DNA from: Verrucomicrobia bacterium UBA1183
GTDB taxonomy: Bacteria; Verrucomicrobiota; Verrucomicrobiia; Opitutales; UBA9783
NCBI GenBank assembly: GCA_002309885.1
Contig: DBYP01000019.1
Location: 8,153-63,162 of the forward strand
Direction: 5' to 3'
Length of the DNA stretch: 55,010 nucleotides
The notes below the pieces were generated by a model. The model ran no database searches. It was not told the origin of the DNA and saw only the letters and a program-made list of their open reading frames with translations. Position numbers and translations under genes: made by a program. Below are positions 34,424 through 42,716 of this stretch, in pieces; the first letter of the stretch is position 1, and each line of letters begins with the position of its first letter.

Positions 34424-34876
34424 TTAAAGTTGTACTTTAAACAAGGGTTGGCCGTATTCGACCGCCGTTCCGTTCTTTGCAAGAATCTCAACGATTTTAC
34501 CGGAACAATCCGCACGAACTTCATTCATAACCTTCATGGCTTCCAAAATGCAAACCACCGTTTCAGCGGAAACTTGCGTACCTTCGGTAACATACGGCGC
34601 ACTGTCCGGCGAAGGTGATGCATAGAAAGTTCCGACCATAGGCGATTTTATAACGAAAATATTCTTATCTTCTTTCGGAGCTGGTGCAACCGGTGCTGTA
34701 GGCAAATGAGCCTCGGCTGGTAAACTCGCTACCATTGGTTGAGCAACGGTAACCACTTCGGGCGTTTTGCATTCTCTCTTAAGAGACAGCTTCAAATTCT
34801 CTTCTTCAAGGCTTAACTCAGCAATCCCTGAATTTTCCATTAATTTCACAATTTCTTGTAGCTCTTGAACTTTCAT
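34424..34876 (-). CDS. accB: Biotin carboxyl carrier protein
   Basis: This protein carries biotin between the two reactions of acetyl-CoA carboxylase. The biotinylated lysine is K115 in LEAMKVMNEV, within a C-terminal lipoyl-like domain (residues 73-150). A proline/alanine-rich linker (47-70) joins it to a short N-terminal helix. It is the first gene of accB-accC-asp23-amaP-trpS. Confidence 0.96.
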   Translation of the reverse strand: MKVQELQEIVKLMENSGIAELSLEEENLKLSLKRECKTPEVVTVAQPMVASLPAEAHLPTAPVAPAPKEDKNIFVIKSPMVGTFYASPSPDSAPYVTEGTQVSAETVVCILEAMKVMNEVRADCSGKIVEILAKNGTAVEYGQPLFKVQL

Positions 34877-34923
34877 GACCTTAAATGATATAGTTGCACA
34901 AACATATTTTTTGGCAACAAAAT

Positions 34924-35880
34924 TTATATTCTTTCTCCCAAATAAAACGTCAAAACGCTAATTTTATCGTTGCGCAAAACTTCTATAGCACATGGATCAT
35001 TGGGAGAAGAAAGGAACATAAAATTCTTGAAAGACTCGACGGCATCTACTTCATTGCCATTGACTTTTAACAAAATATCACCCTCCTTGAATCCTGCCTT
35101 ATCCGCAGGAGAAGCCGGATTTACTTTCAATACTTGCAAATGCAATTCGTTGCGCTTATTGTCAAAAACCGCTTGCGTATTAAGTCCGACGTAACAATAG
35201 CGTACGCGACCAAAAACCAGCAAATCTTGAAAAGCTTTGCAAAGACCGCACAGCGGCATAAAGAAACTTTCATTTGCGCCCTCGATGGCATGCAGCAACA
35301 TCCCTTGCAATTCACCTTTAGTATCGATAACCGCGCCGCCACAATCACCACCGTCCATTTTCAACGTACTACGGATCAATGTCATAGGCCATTCATCATC
35401 AAAACAACGATGATTAAATCCCGTAATGTGGCCCTTTTGTGGAGCAACATTCAACCCAAATTTGCAGGATAAGCTTAAGAGTTCCTGTCCCATTTCGGGC
35501 CAACGATCGCGCTGCATTAAAGAGAAAAACGGAACCTGTATATTCCCATTGTTGGCCTTAAGCAAACAGAGGGAAGTTATCGCATCCTCGCCGATCTTAT
35601 CTGCCAAAAAACGCTGTCCCGATGCCGTCTCTACCGAAAAATCCTCGCCACCAATAACCGACGTTAAGACGTGACCGTTTTCGCTTACAAAAAAACCGCT
35701 CGCGATTTGGAAAGCATCGCCTTGACGATATTTTACTCGAACTACAGCGTTACTATGCTGCTTGTAAAGCGCCTGCAAATCCAATGGTGCAGACGATAAA
35801 TCCCCAGCGCTTAAACAAGCCTGAGGAAAGATAAGATAAAATGAACAAAAAAGGTTAAAAAGGCTTAATATCTTTTGCAT
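34924..35880 (-). CDS. Secreted HtrA/DegP-like pseudo-protease with PDZ domain
   Basis: A signal peptide (residues 1-25) is followed by a trypsin-like domain of the HtrA type and one PDZ domain (about 230-318, VNPASPADKAGFKEGDILLK). The usual catalytic triad is absent. The histidine position (normally LTNNHVV) reads LTSVIGG, and the aspartate position (DLAVLK) reads SLCLLK. The serine position (GNSGGP) reads GDCGGA with C181. It is therefore likely an inactive protease fold acting as a binding or sensing protein. It is the third gene of an ECF sigma-anti-sigma operon and lies opposite rseP. ATG 35880 was chosen over a GTG 3 bases earlier. Confidence 0.82.
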   Translation of the reverse strand: MQKILSLFNLFCSFYLIFPQACLSAGDLSSAPLDLQALYKQHSNAVVRVKYRQGDAFQIASGFFVSENGHVLTSVIGGEDFSVETASGQRFLADKIGEDAITSLCLLKANNGNIQVPFFSLMQRDRWPEMGQELLSLSCKFGLNVAPQKGHITGFNHRCFDDEWPMTLIRSTLKMDGGDCGGAVIDTKGELQGMLLHAIEGANESFFMPLCGLCKAFQDLLVFGRVRYCYVGLNTQAVFDNKRNELHLQVLKVNPASPADKAGFKEGDILLKVNGNEVDAVESFKNFMFLSSPNDPCAIEVLRNDKISVLTFYLGERI

Positions 35881-35883
35881 CAC

Positions 35884-36270
35884 CTAAAAAGAAAAACAGT
35901 TTGGCGCTGCGCTTGCAACCATTTTCTTTTGAATAACACTTTTTGCCAAAGCATTCGACGTTGATTTTAAAACGGAGCTACGGCATTCATTCAAAGATAC
36001 TGGCTGCGAAATCACATTATAACGTTCTCTGTTGTTGGAAGAAAAACTCAATCCTAACAAAACCATTACGGTGCAAGCGACGGTCAATGGGGAGAAACGA
36101 TACAGTATACCCACCCATTGCGAGAACCAAGAACATTTCTTCTGTATAGGTGTTAAATCTAATTTTGTACGCAAGTCAGCATCAAACGCCGTCCAGAAAG
36201 CTTCTGTGGGCATCTCATAACGCTTTAATTTTAGCAAAGCTCCTAATTTTAAGTCCTGTTGTTCTATCAT
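35884..36270 (-). CDS. Putative membrane anti-sigma factor
   Basis: This 128-residue protein has a cytoplasmic helical part (1-55) with an EAFWTAFDADLRTKL stretch. One membrane segment (about 58-78) and a short periplasmic tail follow. It starts within the stop of the ECF sigma gene (ATGA overlap), the usual place for an anti-sigma factor. No zinc-type HxxxCxxC motif is present. Function is inferred from position and topology; sequence similarity is not recognised. Confidence 0.6.
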   Translation of the reverse strand: MIEQQDLKLGALLKLKRYEMPTEAFWTAFDADLRTKLDLTPIQKKCSWFSQWVGILYRFSPLTVACTVMVLLGLSFSSNNRERYNVISQPVSLNECRSSVLKSTSNALAKSVIQKKMVASAAPNCFSF

Positions 36271-36884
36271 TTTTCTAAATAATCTTTCAATAATTGCTTC
36301 AATTGCTCTTTGGCATAGTGCAGGCGCGAACGAACGGTTCCTTCCGAACAGCCCAGGATTTTACCGATTTCCGCGTGATTCATGCCTTCAATCTCAAATA
36401 AAACAATCACTGTTCTATGAGTAATAGACAATTTTTGAAGCGCTTCGTTCAATTTTTCTTGCAATTCTTTTAATAAAGTTTGTTTGTCACCCTTTTCTCC
36501 TTTGGGATCTTTTAGTAAAAACTCAGGTACGGCCTCATCATCCGGCGAAAAATTTTCCAAACTTAAAGCGCGGCGTGCCTTCCTTTTTTGCAGAAATGTA
36601 AGTGTGGTATTGGTCGCAATTCGGTACAACCAAGTGTAAACTTGTGAATCACCTTTAAAACTTCCCATGGCTTTGAATGCCTTTACGAAAACATCTTGCA
36701 ATAAATCCGCCGTATCCTCCTTGTTCCCCGTCATATTGTAAATGATACCAAACAAACGTCGCTGGTATTTCCTTACAAAAAAATCGAACGCCCGACGATT
36801 CCCTTCTTTGAACTTCGACAACCAGCGCAAATCTTCTTCATTCGAAGTTTGTCCTATCTCCTGTCTCTGGTCGCTATCATCCAT
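36267..36884 (-). CDS. ECF sigma factor (RpoE-like)
   Basis: Region 2 (residues about 25-95) has the DLLQDVFVKAFKAMGSFKGD and WLYRIATNT motifs. Region 4 (about 135-195) has a helix-turn-helix, MNHAEIGKILGCSEGTVRSR. It should direct RNA polymerase to envelope-stress promoters. ATG 36884 was chosen because the longer frame begins with TTG. The operon continues with a membrane anti-sigma candidate and an HtrA-like pseudo-protease. The site-2 protease gene rseP is divergent, so a regulated-proteolysis circuit is likely. Confidence 0.92.
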   Translation of the reverse strand: MDDSDQRQEIGQTSNEEDLRWLSKFKEGNRRAFDFFVRKYQRRLFGIIYNMTGNKEDTADLLQDVFVKAFKAMGSFKGDSQVYTWLYRIATNTTLTFLQKRKARRALSLENFSPDDEAVPEFLLKDPKGEKGDKQTLLKELQEKLNEALQKLSITHRTVIVLFEIEGMNHAEIGKILGCSEGTVRSRLHYAKEQLKQLLKDYLEK

Positions 36885-36950
36885 TATATTTCTATAAATA
36901 AAGGTTACAACGTCTTCCAGCCCCGTCAATTAAAAACAAAGGGTATTACA

Positions 36951-36979
36951 GAACTTGGAAATTCATTTTCTTGTCTTTT
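36951..36979 (+). promoter_or_regulatory. Putative ECF-type promoter upstream of rseP
   Basis: GAACTT (36951-36956) and GTCTTTT (36973-36979) are separated by 16 bp, similar to the RpoE pattern GGAACTT-16-GGTCTAA. It points to rseP, about 90 bp away. Sequence match only. Confidence 0.4.
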
Positions 36980-37077
36980 CACAATTTCCAAAAATTTTTA
37001 TCAATTAAAGCTAAAAGACAGATTCTTATAAGTTAAGATTGTTTTTAATTTAAAAAGCGTTAGAATTTTGAATTCGT

Positions 37078-38787
37078 ATGGATTGGAAAGATTTATGGAT
37101 CAACCTTTGGGGAATTTTTTGGATGTTACTATTTTTTGGTGGATCCATATTTATTCACGAATTTGGGCATTTCATCATAGCCAAAAAGCGCGGATTGCAT
37201 GTCCCCAAGTTTTCCATCGGTTTTGGTCCTAAATTGTTTTCTTGGAAACGTGGTGAAACGGAATACTGTATCGCTTTGTTCCCTTTAGGAGGCTATGTTG
37301 CTTTGCCTCAAATGGGCGAAATTCCGGTGTTGGAAGGGAAATCTTCGCACGCGGTAGTTCCTTTAAGCTTTACGGACAAATTCTTGGTCGCTGTTATGGG
37401 TGCGGTATTCAATCTGCTCCTGGCTTTCGTTTTGGCATGTATCCTTTGGATCATTGGTCTGCGCGTTCCCGCTCAAGATCGTACAACAGAAATTGGTTAT
37501 ATTTTGCCAGAATATCAAGGCGAAGCAACACCCGCTGTGAAAGCCGGATTGCGGAAAGGTGATAAAATTTTGGCCGTCGATAATGTGGCTGTTGAAACTT
37601 TTTCGGAAATTGAAAAAGCGATCATCTTGGGTTCAGGTCGAAGTGACAACGGCATACCCCAAGTAAAACTTACTTATGAGCGAAACGGCAATATCCACAA
37701 TGCAGTTTTAAATTTAAGGATGATAGAAACAAATCCATTAACCAAGGACGAAATCCGCTTCAGTGGCATTTTGGCACCTCGGCAAGTGTTGCAAGTAGAT
37801 GGCTTTGAAGCAGGTTCTTCGGGAGAAAAAAGTGGACTCAAACTGGGCGATATTTTATTAAAAGTTGATGGTAACGAACTGTATTCGTTCGTGGATTTAC
37901 GCGATTATCTTAATAATCAAAAGCCACAGCAGGTGCGTTTACAGATAAAACGCGGTCATGAAATAACCGAATTGTTGTGCGACGTGAAATCGGAGCCTTA
38001 CCAACGCGCGTGGCTGCGCTATGGAACAGATAGCGATTATATTGATTTTTATGACCGAGAAGGCGAGATTGGCGTTTTAGAAGTTGGCGGAACTTTGTTT
38101 TCGGCAGTTCCGGAAGAGGGTGTTTTGACGTCATGTAATGGTATACGGCTCAACAGTTTGGATCATCTGAGACAAATTCTGTCCGACCCGACACATCGTA
38201 CAATCATGTTGGAAGTAATCAAAAAAGAAAAACAACTGATTGCCATTCGCCATGCAGGCAACAAAGTCCAGAATCATGCCGCAGAAAGTGTACAGCGCTT
38301 GGGCGTGTTTTTTGCACAAACAACGATAATTATACACGATAATCCTGTAAAACAGTTTAGACAAGCGATCCTGTCGACGATAGAAACCCTGAACAGCTTA
38401 GCTAATAAAAATTCGGATATTAAAGTTCAGCATTTAATGGGTGCACCGGGAATCATGCGCCTATTGCACCACTTTTCAACGAACGATTTTCGGCGATTGT
38501 TGTGGTTTATTGTGCTGCTCAACATAAATTTGGCAATATTGAATCTGCTACCCATTCCGGTTTTGGATGGTGGTCATATCTTATTTGCATTTTTGGAAAA
38601 ACTGTTCCGCCGACCCTTGCCACAAAATTTCGTTATCGGACTGCAGAACATATTCGTAATATTGTTTTTAGGTTTGATGGCTTACGTTATCTTTTTCGAT
38701 GTACGACGCTGGCAAGGCGATATCGAAAGTGAGCATTCTCAACAACGAATCGAAAAGCTAACAATTTCGATAGATAAAGCTCGTTAA
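37078..38787 (+). CDS. rseP: Site-2 protease RseP family
   Basis: This zinc metalloprotease cleaves anti-sigma factors within the inner membrane. HEFGH (H27, E28, H31) is in the first membrane helix, and the second zinc motif (LLPIPVLDGGH) is near residue 491. The part between holds PDZ domains (SGEKSGLKLGDILLKVDGNE is clear; another near 140-175, AVKAGLRKGDKILAVDN). The protein has 569 residues, more than the usual 420-450, owing to an extra segment (about 330-410) that may be a third, degenerate PDZ-like domain. It is divergent from the ECF sigma operon that it probably serves. Confidence 0.93.
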   Translation: MDWKDLWINLWGIFWMLLFFGGSIFIHEFGHFIIAKKRGLHVPKFSIGFGPKLFSWKRGETEYCIALFPLGGYVALPQMGEIPVLEGKSSHAVVPLSFTDKFLVAVMGAVFNLLLAFVLACILWIIGLRVPAQDRTTEIGYILPEYQGEATPAVKAGLRKGDKILAVDNVAVETFSEIEKAIILGSGRSDNGIPQVKLTYERNGNIHNAVLNLRMIETNPLTKDEIRFSGILAPRQVLQVDGFEAGSSGEKSGLKLGDILLKVDGNELYSFVDLRDYLNNQKPQQVRLQIKRGHEITELLCDVKSEPYQRAWLRYGTDSDYIDFYDREGEIGVLEVGGTLFSAVPEEGVLTSCNGIRLNSLDHLRQILSDPTHRTIMLEVIKKEKQLIAIRHAGNKVQNHAAESVQRLGVFFAQTTIIIHDNPVKQFRQAILSTIETLNSLANKNSDIKVQHLMGAPGIMRLLHHFSTNDFRRLLWFIVLLNINLAILNLLPIPVLDGGHILFAFLEKLFRRPLPQNFVIGLQNIFVILFLGLMAYVIFFDVRRWQGDIESEHSQQRIEKLTISIDKAR

Positions 38788-38808
38788 TAACGATAGTAAC
38801 AAAATCAT

Positions 38809-38838
38809 AAAGGGAGAATTTTTCAAGAAGCTCCCTTA
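38809..38838 (+). repeat. Repeat module A hairpin after rseP
   Basis: A hairpin (AAAGGGAG...CTCCCTT) lies 21 bp after the rseP stop, with a T-rich tail. It is a module A variant and probably terminates rseP transcription. Confidence 0.6.
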
Positions 38839-38938
38839 TTTTACTCTGGCAATTGTTTTCCGTAATGTGTCTATTTTGTGTAGACATATTCTAATTACAC
38901 ATTGCACTGAGAAGTACCTCTTTATTTTTGGCCTGATC

Positions 38939-38965
38939 AAAAAAAACTCCCTAAAAATAGGGAGT
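38939..38965 (-). terminator. Rho-independent terminator of tRNA-Val
   Basis: On the minus strand a perfect 8-bp stem (ACTCCCTA / TAGGGAGT) is followed by seven or more T. It lies 30 bp beyond the tRNA 3' end. Confidence 0.88.
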
Positions 38966-38994
38966 GCTGTAGGTATACTTGTAAAAATCCAACC

Positions 38995-39071
38995 TGGTAG
39001 ACGGTGTAGGACTCGAACCTACGACCCACTGGGTGTAGACCAGTAGCTCTAACCAACTGAGCTAACCGTCC
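38995..39071 (-). tRNA. tRNA-Val (TAC anticodon)
   Basis: The reverse strand gives a 77-nt cloverleaf. The acceptor is GGACGGT/ACCGTCT, and the D arm is GCTC-AGTTGGTTA-GAGC. The anticodon stem ACTGG/CCAGT has loop TCTACAC (anticodon TAC). The T arm is GTAGG-TTCGAGT-CCTAC, with discriminator A and encoded CCA. The first pair is G-U. Confidence 0.94.
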
Positions 39072-39208
39072 ATTAATGGATACAGTTCGAGTAAGTACTA
39101 TTTATTATGGATGTGCAAGTTTTTTTTCAAAAAATTTACAGAAAGTTTTTGTTGGCTACAAAAATGCTCCTATTTATGAGAAATTATCAACACTAAAGGA
39201 TATTAAAT

Positions 39209-39979
39209 ATGTCGTCAAAAATCGTAAGGGTATTGGGAGGCGTTTTTTCATTGTGCTTCTCATTAAAATTATTCGGTGCTGGCTTCTTAACATTCTCATT
39301 TTATGATGAGACGGGAGCCTTAATCTATTCTGAACAAGATTTACGCATCCGGGTTGGATTACTTCCCTTTCCCTGCATATTTCACTACAACGCGGGAGGA
39401 GATACCTCTTGTCGTTCCGATTTTAGGATTTTAGATAAACCTCAAGAGGCAATTGAAGCCGAAATGCCAAGCGAATTGGTAAGTTTTCTGCAAGGGCAGG
39501 GATTGGCTCAAATTCAGTACTTTGAAGCTTATTGTATGCCTTTGTTGGGAAATATGAATTATTTTACACATTCATGGGCTATGGATAAGATGGTAGAAAA
39601 TCGTATTGTATTGGTAGAATCCGGTATGTTTTCTCCAAAAAACTTATCTCCCATAGACGGAGAAATTGGAGTAAATACGGTTGTACCTCAATATATGTAT
39701 TTTCATGATGACAATAATTTAAGTAGCAATGTAGCTCGATTCAAGATAGATAATACCTCTATGCTGGCAGAAGCTTGGTTTGTTTCCATCTATGATCCGA
39801 AAGATAATGCCGGCAAAAACGCCGATTGTAATCAGATAAAACGCGCTATCGTTGTTCATTGGTATTTTATACCTACCGATTGGACTTCTGTCGAAGAAGA
39901 TATGAAAAGTATCATTGATCTATGGGACTGGTTTGATACAACCCCATCGTTGTTCCCTCCCTTCACTCCGCAAAAATAG
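39209..39979 (+). CDS. Secreted protein of unknown function
   Basis: The N-terminal 24 residues (hydrophobic, ending FGAGF) look like a signal peptide. The mature part of about 230 residues is rich in aromatic residues and carries cysteines (FPCIFH, TSCRSD, YCMPL, DCNQIK), suited to an exported protein. No family is recognised. AAGGA lies 9 bases before the ATG. It stands alone between tRNA-Val and the M16 peptidase genes. Confidence 0.65.
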   Translation: MSSKIVRVLGGVFSLCFSLKLFGAGFLTFSFYDETGALIYSEQDLRIRVGLLPFPCIFHYNAGGDTSCRSDFRILDKPQEAIEAEMPSELVSFLQGQGLAQIQYFEAYCMPLLGNMNYFTHSWAMDKMVENRIVLVESGMFSPKNLSPIDGEIGVNTVVPQYMYFHDDNNLSSNVARFKIDNTSMLAEAWFVSIYDPKDNAGKNADCNQIKRAIVVHWYFIPTDWTSVEEDMKSIIDLWDWFDTTPSLFPPFTPQK

Positions 39980-40006
39980 CAACCATTTATAAAAGTTGTA
40001 ATCTAT

Positions 40007-40031
40007 AAGGAGCCCAAAAAACGGGCTTCTT
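40007..40031 (+). terminator. Possible terminator of the secreted-protein gene
   Basis: A 9-bp stem (AAGGAGCCC / GGGCTTCTT, one G-U pair) with a 7-base A-rich loop lies 28 bp after the stop. The following T run is weak. Confidence 0.5.
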
Positions 40032-40176
40032 CCTCTTTCACTCTACTGGGTATTATTTTAAAAGCGACCCCAAAAACTTGTTGTGATCTTTTGCTTACTT
40101 CTAACCTTCTGCTCCTGTTATTTTCTTCAATTTTTCTCTTTACATGAGCTTCCATAAATAAGATAATTCGGGGTGC

Positions 40177-42711
40177 ATGAGCGCAGATACTGGAGGTTGT
40201 TTTTTGCCTACACCATCGATACATTTTCAATTGGAAAATGGATTGAAGGTGATATTTTTGCCGATACAACATACGGACGTACTTGCGATTCAAGTGTGGG
40301 TAAAGACGGGCAGTATCTATGAAGGCGAGTTCTTGGGATCCGGTATTTCGCATTTTGTGGAGCACATGGTTTTTAAGGGGACAAAGAAGCGTTCTTATGC
40401 GGATATTTTTAAAGAAACCCAACGTCAAGGCGCAAAAATAAACGCTTATACTTCCTTTGATAGGACCGTGTATACTTATGATGGTGCGACGAATTCTCTC
40501 GGTGTTGGTCTGGACATTTTGAGCGATATGCTGTGCCGTTCTACGTTCCCCGAAGAAGAATTGATCAAGGAACGCGATGTTATTTTGCGAGAAATCGATA
40601 TGTGTAATGATGATCCCGAAGATCGTTTGAGCCAGATTTTGTTTGAAACCGCCTTTCGTCAGCATCCTTACCAGTATCCCATTATTGGACTTCGACCTAT
40701 TTTTGAGAAGTTAACGCGCCAAAATTTGCTAGATTACTGGGGAAAACGTTATGCGGTTAATAATATGACTGTAATTATTGCCGGAAATTTGAGTGCGGAT
40801 CGTGTGAAAGAGCAGGCGCAGAAATATTTTGGTGAATTTAGTCCCAGAAGCCTAGAGCCGGTTTTCATTCCTCAAGAACCCTTCCAATTGGCAGAACGTT
40901 TTCAACATGAATATGGAGCCTACCAGATCACTCGTGGTGCTGTAGCGTTCAAAATTCCAGGAATAGGGCACAAGGATGGCGCCAAACTGCAGGTTTTAGC
41001 GAATGTTTTAGGCGGCGGAGAAAGTTCGTTGCTTTACCAAAAATTACGCGAAGAACTGCATTGGGTTTATAGTATTGATGTTTCTTCCTGGATGGCTGAA
41101 GGGCTTGGATTGTTTTGGATTCAGTATACGTGTGCACCTGAAAAGCAGGCATTGGTAGAAGATTTTCTGCAGCATAATCTTTGTGAGCTTATTGAAAACA
41201 ATTTATCGGAAAATGCGGTAAAAAAAGCTTATAACCAAGCGATTGTTTCCGAATTGGATGCGCGGAAAACCGTTTCGGGCTGTGCACATCACGTAGGTTG
41301 GGCAACGGTTTGCTTGGGTGATGAAAATTATCCAAAACATTATTTGGAACAGTTGGAAACGCTTACGGCAAGTGCCGTTAAGGTGGTAGGGCAGAAGTAT
41401 TTTCGTGGTGTTGCCTGCACAACGGTTTCGCTGGGGCCTCAATTAGAACCCCAAAAGGTACCTGCAGAAAATTTGGCCACGAAAGATAACGCCGTTGAAG
41501 AGTTTTTTGTGGAAGGTGTTCGCGTACTGATACAGCGGAATGTTGATTTCCCGAAAACTCACGTCCAAGCGCTGTTTTCAGCAGGTTCGCTTTATGAACC
41601 TGAAGATAAGCGGGGCATTACGCAGCTATTGGCAACTTTGCTTACCAAAGATACACAACAGCAAACAGCCGTTAAAATTGCCGAAACCATCGAAAGTATT
41701 GGAGGCCAGTTCAATGGTTTTTCAGGTAACAATCACCTGGGCTTATCGCTAGAAGTGCTTTCCAAAGATATAAAGCTCGCGTTACCTTTATTGAGAAACG
41801 CGCTAATAGCACCGGCATTTTTAGAAAAAACATTTAAAACCGAGAAAAATGCACAATTGGCAGAATTAAAAGAAATGCAGGACGATGTATTTTTCGTGGG
41901 TTTCCAAAAAATAAGACGCCAATTTTTCCAAAAACATCCCTACAATATCGGTCAGCTGGGCACCGAAGAAAGTATCAAAAATATTACTTTAGAAGATTGT
42001 GTGGCGTTTTACAAAAAACTTATTGTCAAACACAATGGTGTTCTATCGGTCGTTACATCGCTACCTGAAGAGGTTGTTTTGAAGTATTTGACACCGATTT
42101 GTGCGCAGCTTAATTCCGAAACATCATTCAATTTGAAGTTGGATAATATCAATTTTTCACCAATAGTTCGATCAGAAGAAGTTTTGGACAAAGAACAAGC
42201 GATGGTATTTCGAGCTTACCCCATTGCTGGCATAGCAGATGATAATTTTTACGTGGGTGAATTTCTAGAAGAACTTTTTAACGGCCTTTCTAGCTCATTC
42301 GTAGAAGAGGTCAGAGAAAAACGCGGTTTGGCTTATACGGTAGGTGCAACGCGTTTGTTGGGTAAAAAAGAGGGTATGTTTTGTTTGTTCGCTGGTACGC
42401 AGGGTCAGCAAGTTTCTGCGGTTGAAGAGGAAATGAGGAAAGGCATTCAGCGCGTTTTAGATAAAAAAATTACCACATCAGAATTTGAAATCTGCAGAAC
42501 CTGCTTGAAGGTAAATCATCAATTACGTCTTCAAACCCTGAGCCGCAAGGCATTTCAAGCGGGTTACGATTGTTTACTACAACTGCCAGCGGAACATGGA
42601 TTGGAATATGAACAAAAAATCGATAGTATTACATTGGAGCACTTTTATGCAGTTTGTGAAAGTTATCTGAAATCCGACCGTTCCAGTACACTAATACTAT
42701 TACCTAAATAA
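40177..42711 (+). CDS. M16-family zinc peptidase, cytoplasmic form
   Basis: The protein has two M16 units in tandem (844 residues). The first has the inverted zinc motif HFVEH (H59, E62, H63) and the third ligand in ERDVILREI about 75 residues on. The second (from about residue 440) lacks the motif and has the RxxxGLAYTV pattern used for substrate binding (REKRGLAYTVG near 710). No signal peptide is evident. M16 peptidases form a closed chamber that digests peptides. It precedes a second, exported M16 gene by 5 bp. Confidence 0.92.
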   Translation: MSADTGGCFLPTPSIHFQLENGLKVIFLPIQHTDVLAIQVWVKTGSIYEGEFLGSGISHFVEHMVFKGTKKRSYADIFKETQRQGAKINAYTSFDRTVYTYDGATNSLGVGLDILSDMLCRSTFPEEELIKERDVILREIDMCNDDPEDRLSQILFETAFRQHPYQYPIIGLRPIFEKLTRQNLLDYWGKRYAVNNMTVIIAGNLSADRVKEQAQKYFGEFSPRSLEPVFIPQEPFQLAERFQHEYGAYQITRGAVAFKIPGIGHKDGAKLQVLANVLGGGESSLLYQKLREELHWVYSIDVSSWMAEGLGLFWIQYTCAPEKQALVEDFLQHNLCELIENNLSENAVKKAYNQAIVSELDARKTVSGCAHHVGWATVCLGDENYPKHYLEQLETLTASAVKVVGQKYFRGVACTTVSLGPQLEPQKVPAENLATKDNAVEEFFVEGVRVLIQRNVDFPKTHVQALFSAGSLYEPEDKRGITQLLATLLTKDTQQQTAVKIAETIESIGGQFNGFSGNNHLGLSLEVLSKDIKLALPLLRNALIAPAFLEKTFKTEKNAQLAELKEMQDDVFFVGFQKIRRQFFQKHPYNIGQLGTEESIKNITLEDCVAFYKKLIVKHNGVLSVVTSLPEEVVLKYLTPICAQLNSETSFNLKLDNINFSPIVRSEEVLDKEQAMVFRAYPIAGIADDNFYVGEFLEELFNGLSSSFVEEVREKRGLAYTVGATRLLGKKEGMFCLFAGTQGQQVSAVEEEMRKGIQRVLDKKITTSEFEICRTCLKVNHQLRLQTLSRKAFQAGYDCLLQLPAEHGLEYEQKIDSITLEHFYAVCESYLKSDRSSTLILLPK

Positions 42712-42716
42712 CATTT

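Noticed and set aside
40003..40665. 220-codon minus-strand frame covering the start of the first M16 gene
   Set aside because: It lies mostly antisense to the HxxEH-containing coding region and has no recognisable domain.
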